A stretch of DNA of 5,298 bases, taken from assembly GCA_016208805.1 (NCBI GenBank), contig JACQXL010000233.1, positions 1 to 5,298 of the forward strand. Direction: 5' to 3'. Under the pieces are notes generated by a model, which made no database searches, was not told the origin of the DNA, and saw nothing but the letters and a program-made list of their open reading frames with translations. Positions 4,879 to 5,298 of this stretch are shown piece by piece. A program made the position numbers and the translations under genes. Positions within the stretch are counted from its first letter, which is position 1; the number at the start of each line of letters is the position of its first letter. Source of the stretch: Planctomycetota bacterium. Lineage in GTDB: Bacteria; Planctomycetota; MHYJ01; JACQXL01.

Positions 4879-5195
4879 AAGGTGATGTAGTCGTTGTTCC
4901 CTTCCCGTTTTCTGATTTGACAGGCTCTAAAAGGCGCCCTGCTCTTGTTATTGCTGAATTGGAAGGAGATGACATTATTCTTTGTCAGATTACCAGCCAA
5001 ACGGTAAGGGATAAATACGCCCTTGCCATTAAAAACGACTCCTTCATTTCTGGAACATTAAACCAAGATAGTAATGTACGTCCTAACCGCATATTTACCG
5101 CAGATAGCCGCATTATTATTCGTCGTGTTGGTCAACTTGAACATAGTAAGATTATGGCAGTGGTTGATAAAATAGTAGAAATCTTGCGCCAATAA
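4863..5195 (+). CDS. MazF/PemK-family mRNA interferase toxin
   Basis: This 110-residue protein has the family's usual length and order: KGDVVVVPFPFSDLTGSKRRPALVI (6-30), the core strand ILCQITSQ (39-46), SNVRPNRIFTADSRII (69-84) and a C-terminal helix (94-109). RR24-25 before PALVI and the Thr44-Ser45 pair in QITSQ fall where MazF-type enzymes carry catalytic or RNA-binding residues, so it is probably an active, sequence-specific endoribonuclease that halts translation. Nothing looks truncated. The start is TTG, within the antitoxin gene, with a strong SD. Such an arrangement keeps toxin output low and tied to antitoxin translation. It is the last gene of the operon. No convincing terminator follows, only a weak ATGG/CCAT stem at about 5210-5226. 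Confidence 0.93.
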   Translation: MEKLVKGDVVVVPFPFSDLTGSKRRPALVIAELEGDDIILCQITSQTVRDKYALAIKNDSFISGTLNQDSNVRPNRIFTADSRIIIRRVGQLEHSKIMAVVDKIVEILRQ

Positions 5196-5260
5196 TGCCC
5201 TAGATTTTCATGGTGACTCAAGCCATACTCCGGATGATAACTCCATTATTTAACTCAGAC

Positions 5261-5298
5261 CTGAACTCTTGCGAAATGGGAAAAAGACCACCCGGAGA
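5261..5298. repeat. Right copy of the 38-bp end repeat
   Basis: This is the exact reverse complement of 20-57. It runs to the last base of the window, so the true repeat probably extends further. If it is the same unit as on the left, the following bases should read GTGTCATTCTGAGTCCCGA. The stretch between the toxin stop and this repeat (5196-5260) holds no supported gene. Confidence 0.85.

Noticed and set aside
4734..5000. Minus-strand frame of 88 codons across the antitoxin/toxin junction
   Set aside because: It is opposite two well-supported overlapping genes and has no SD or recognisable motif.
5234..5298. ATG-initiated frame open to the right edge
   Set aside because: It lacks an SD, and most of it is the end repeat read in a different frame from the propeller gene's tail, so it is probably non-coding.
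20..5298. Whole window as a transposon bounded by 38-base inverted repeats
   Set aside because: No transposase or integrase is encoded, the left copy is inside a coding sequence, and the right copy touches the sequence end, all of which fit an assembly break at a dispersed repeat better.

Overview
The window is 5,298 bases with mixed base composition, roughly mid-40s % GC overall. Gene layout, Shine-Dalgarno (SD) sites and three sigma-70-like promoters indicate a bacterium. Long exported proteins built from fibronectin type III (Fn3) domains plus PQQ-type beta-propeller blades, a membrane-anchored HEAT-repeat protein, and many short dispersed-looking intergenic repeats are typical of environmental, metagenome-derived bacteria such as Planctomycetota, Omnitrophota or Elusimicrobiota. 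No phylogenetic marker gene is present, so this is only an inference.

Layout, left to right. (1) 8-2359, minus strand: a large exported or lipoprotein-like protein with an Fn3-like domain, an unassigned GC-rich domain, a clear Fn3 domain, an eight-blade PQQ-like propeller and a broken third Fn3 domain. Its last residues are encoded by a repeat (20-57) that recurs exactly, in inverted orientation, at the other end of the window (5261-5298). (2) 2360-2616: a divergent intergenic region with one consensus-like promoter facing each way, dispersed-repeat-like sequence and an imperfect hairpin. (3) 2617-3795, plus strand: a HEAT-repeat protein with one N-terminal membrane anchor and a Pro-rich linker. 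(4) 3796-4105: a gene-free stretch of 310 bases holding two alternative hairpins, an array of inverted TTCGTCATT/AATGACGAA copies, a promoter and a structured leader. (5) 4106-5195, plus strand: a tightly overlapping three-gene operon with a tail-anchored TIR-domain protein, a small antitoxin-like protein and a MazF/PemK-family toxin. (6) 5196-5298: a short tail without a supported gene, ending in the inverted repeat.

The most interesting unit is 3999-5195. A TIR protein with a retained candidate catalytic Glu and a C-terminal membrane helix is translationally coupled to a MazEF-like pair (ATGA overlap, then a 16-base overlap with a TTG start). This could be a compound defence or abortive-infection module, in which loss of the whole mRNA or its translation leaves the toxin unopposed. 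That role is a hypothesis: TIR and MazF families are each well known, but I cannot tell from the sequence whether this three-gene arrangement recurs elsewhere.

The matching inverted repeats at the two ends most simply mean that both ends of the sequence fall in a dispersed genomic repeat where assembly stops. No transposase is present, so I do not call the whole window a mobile element.
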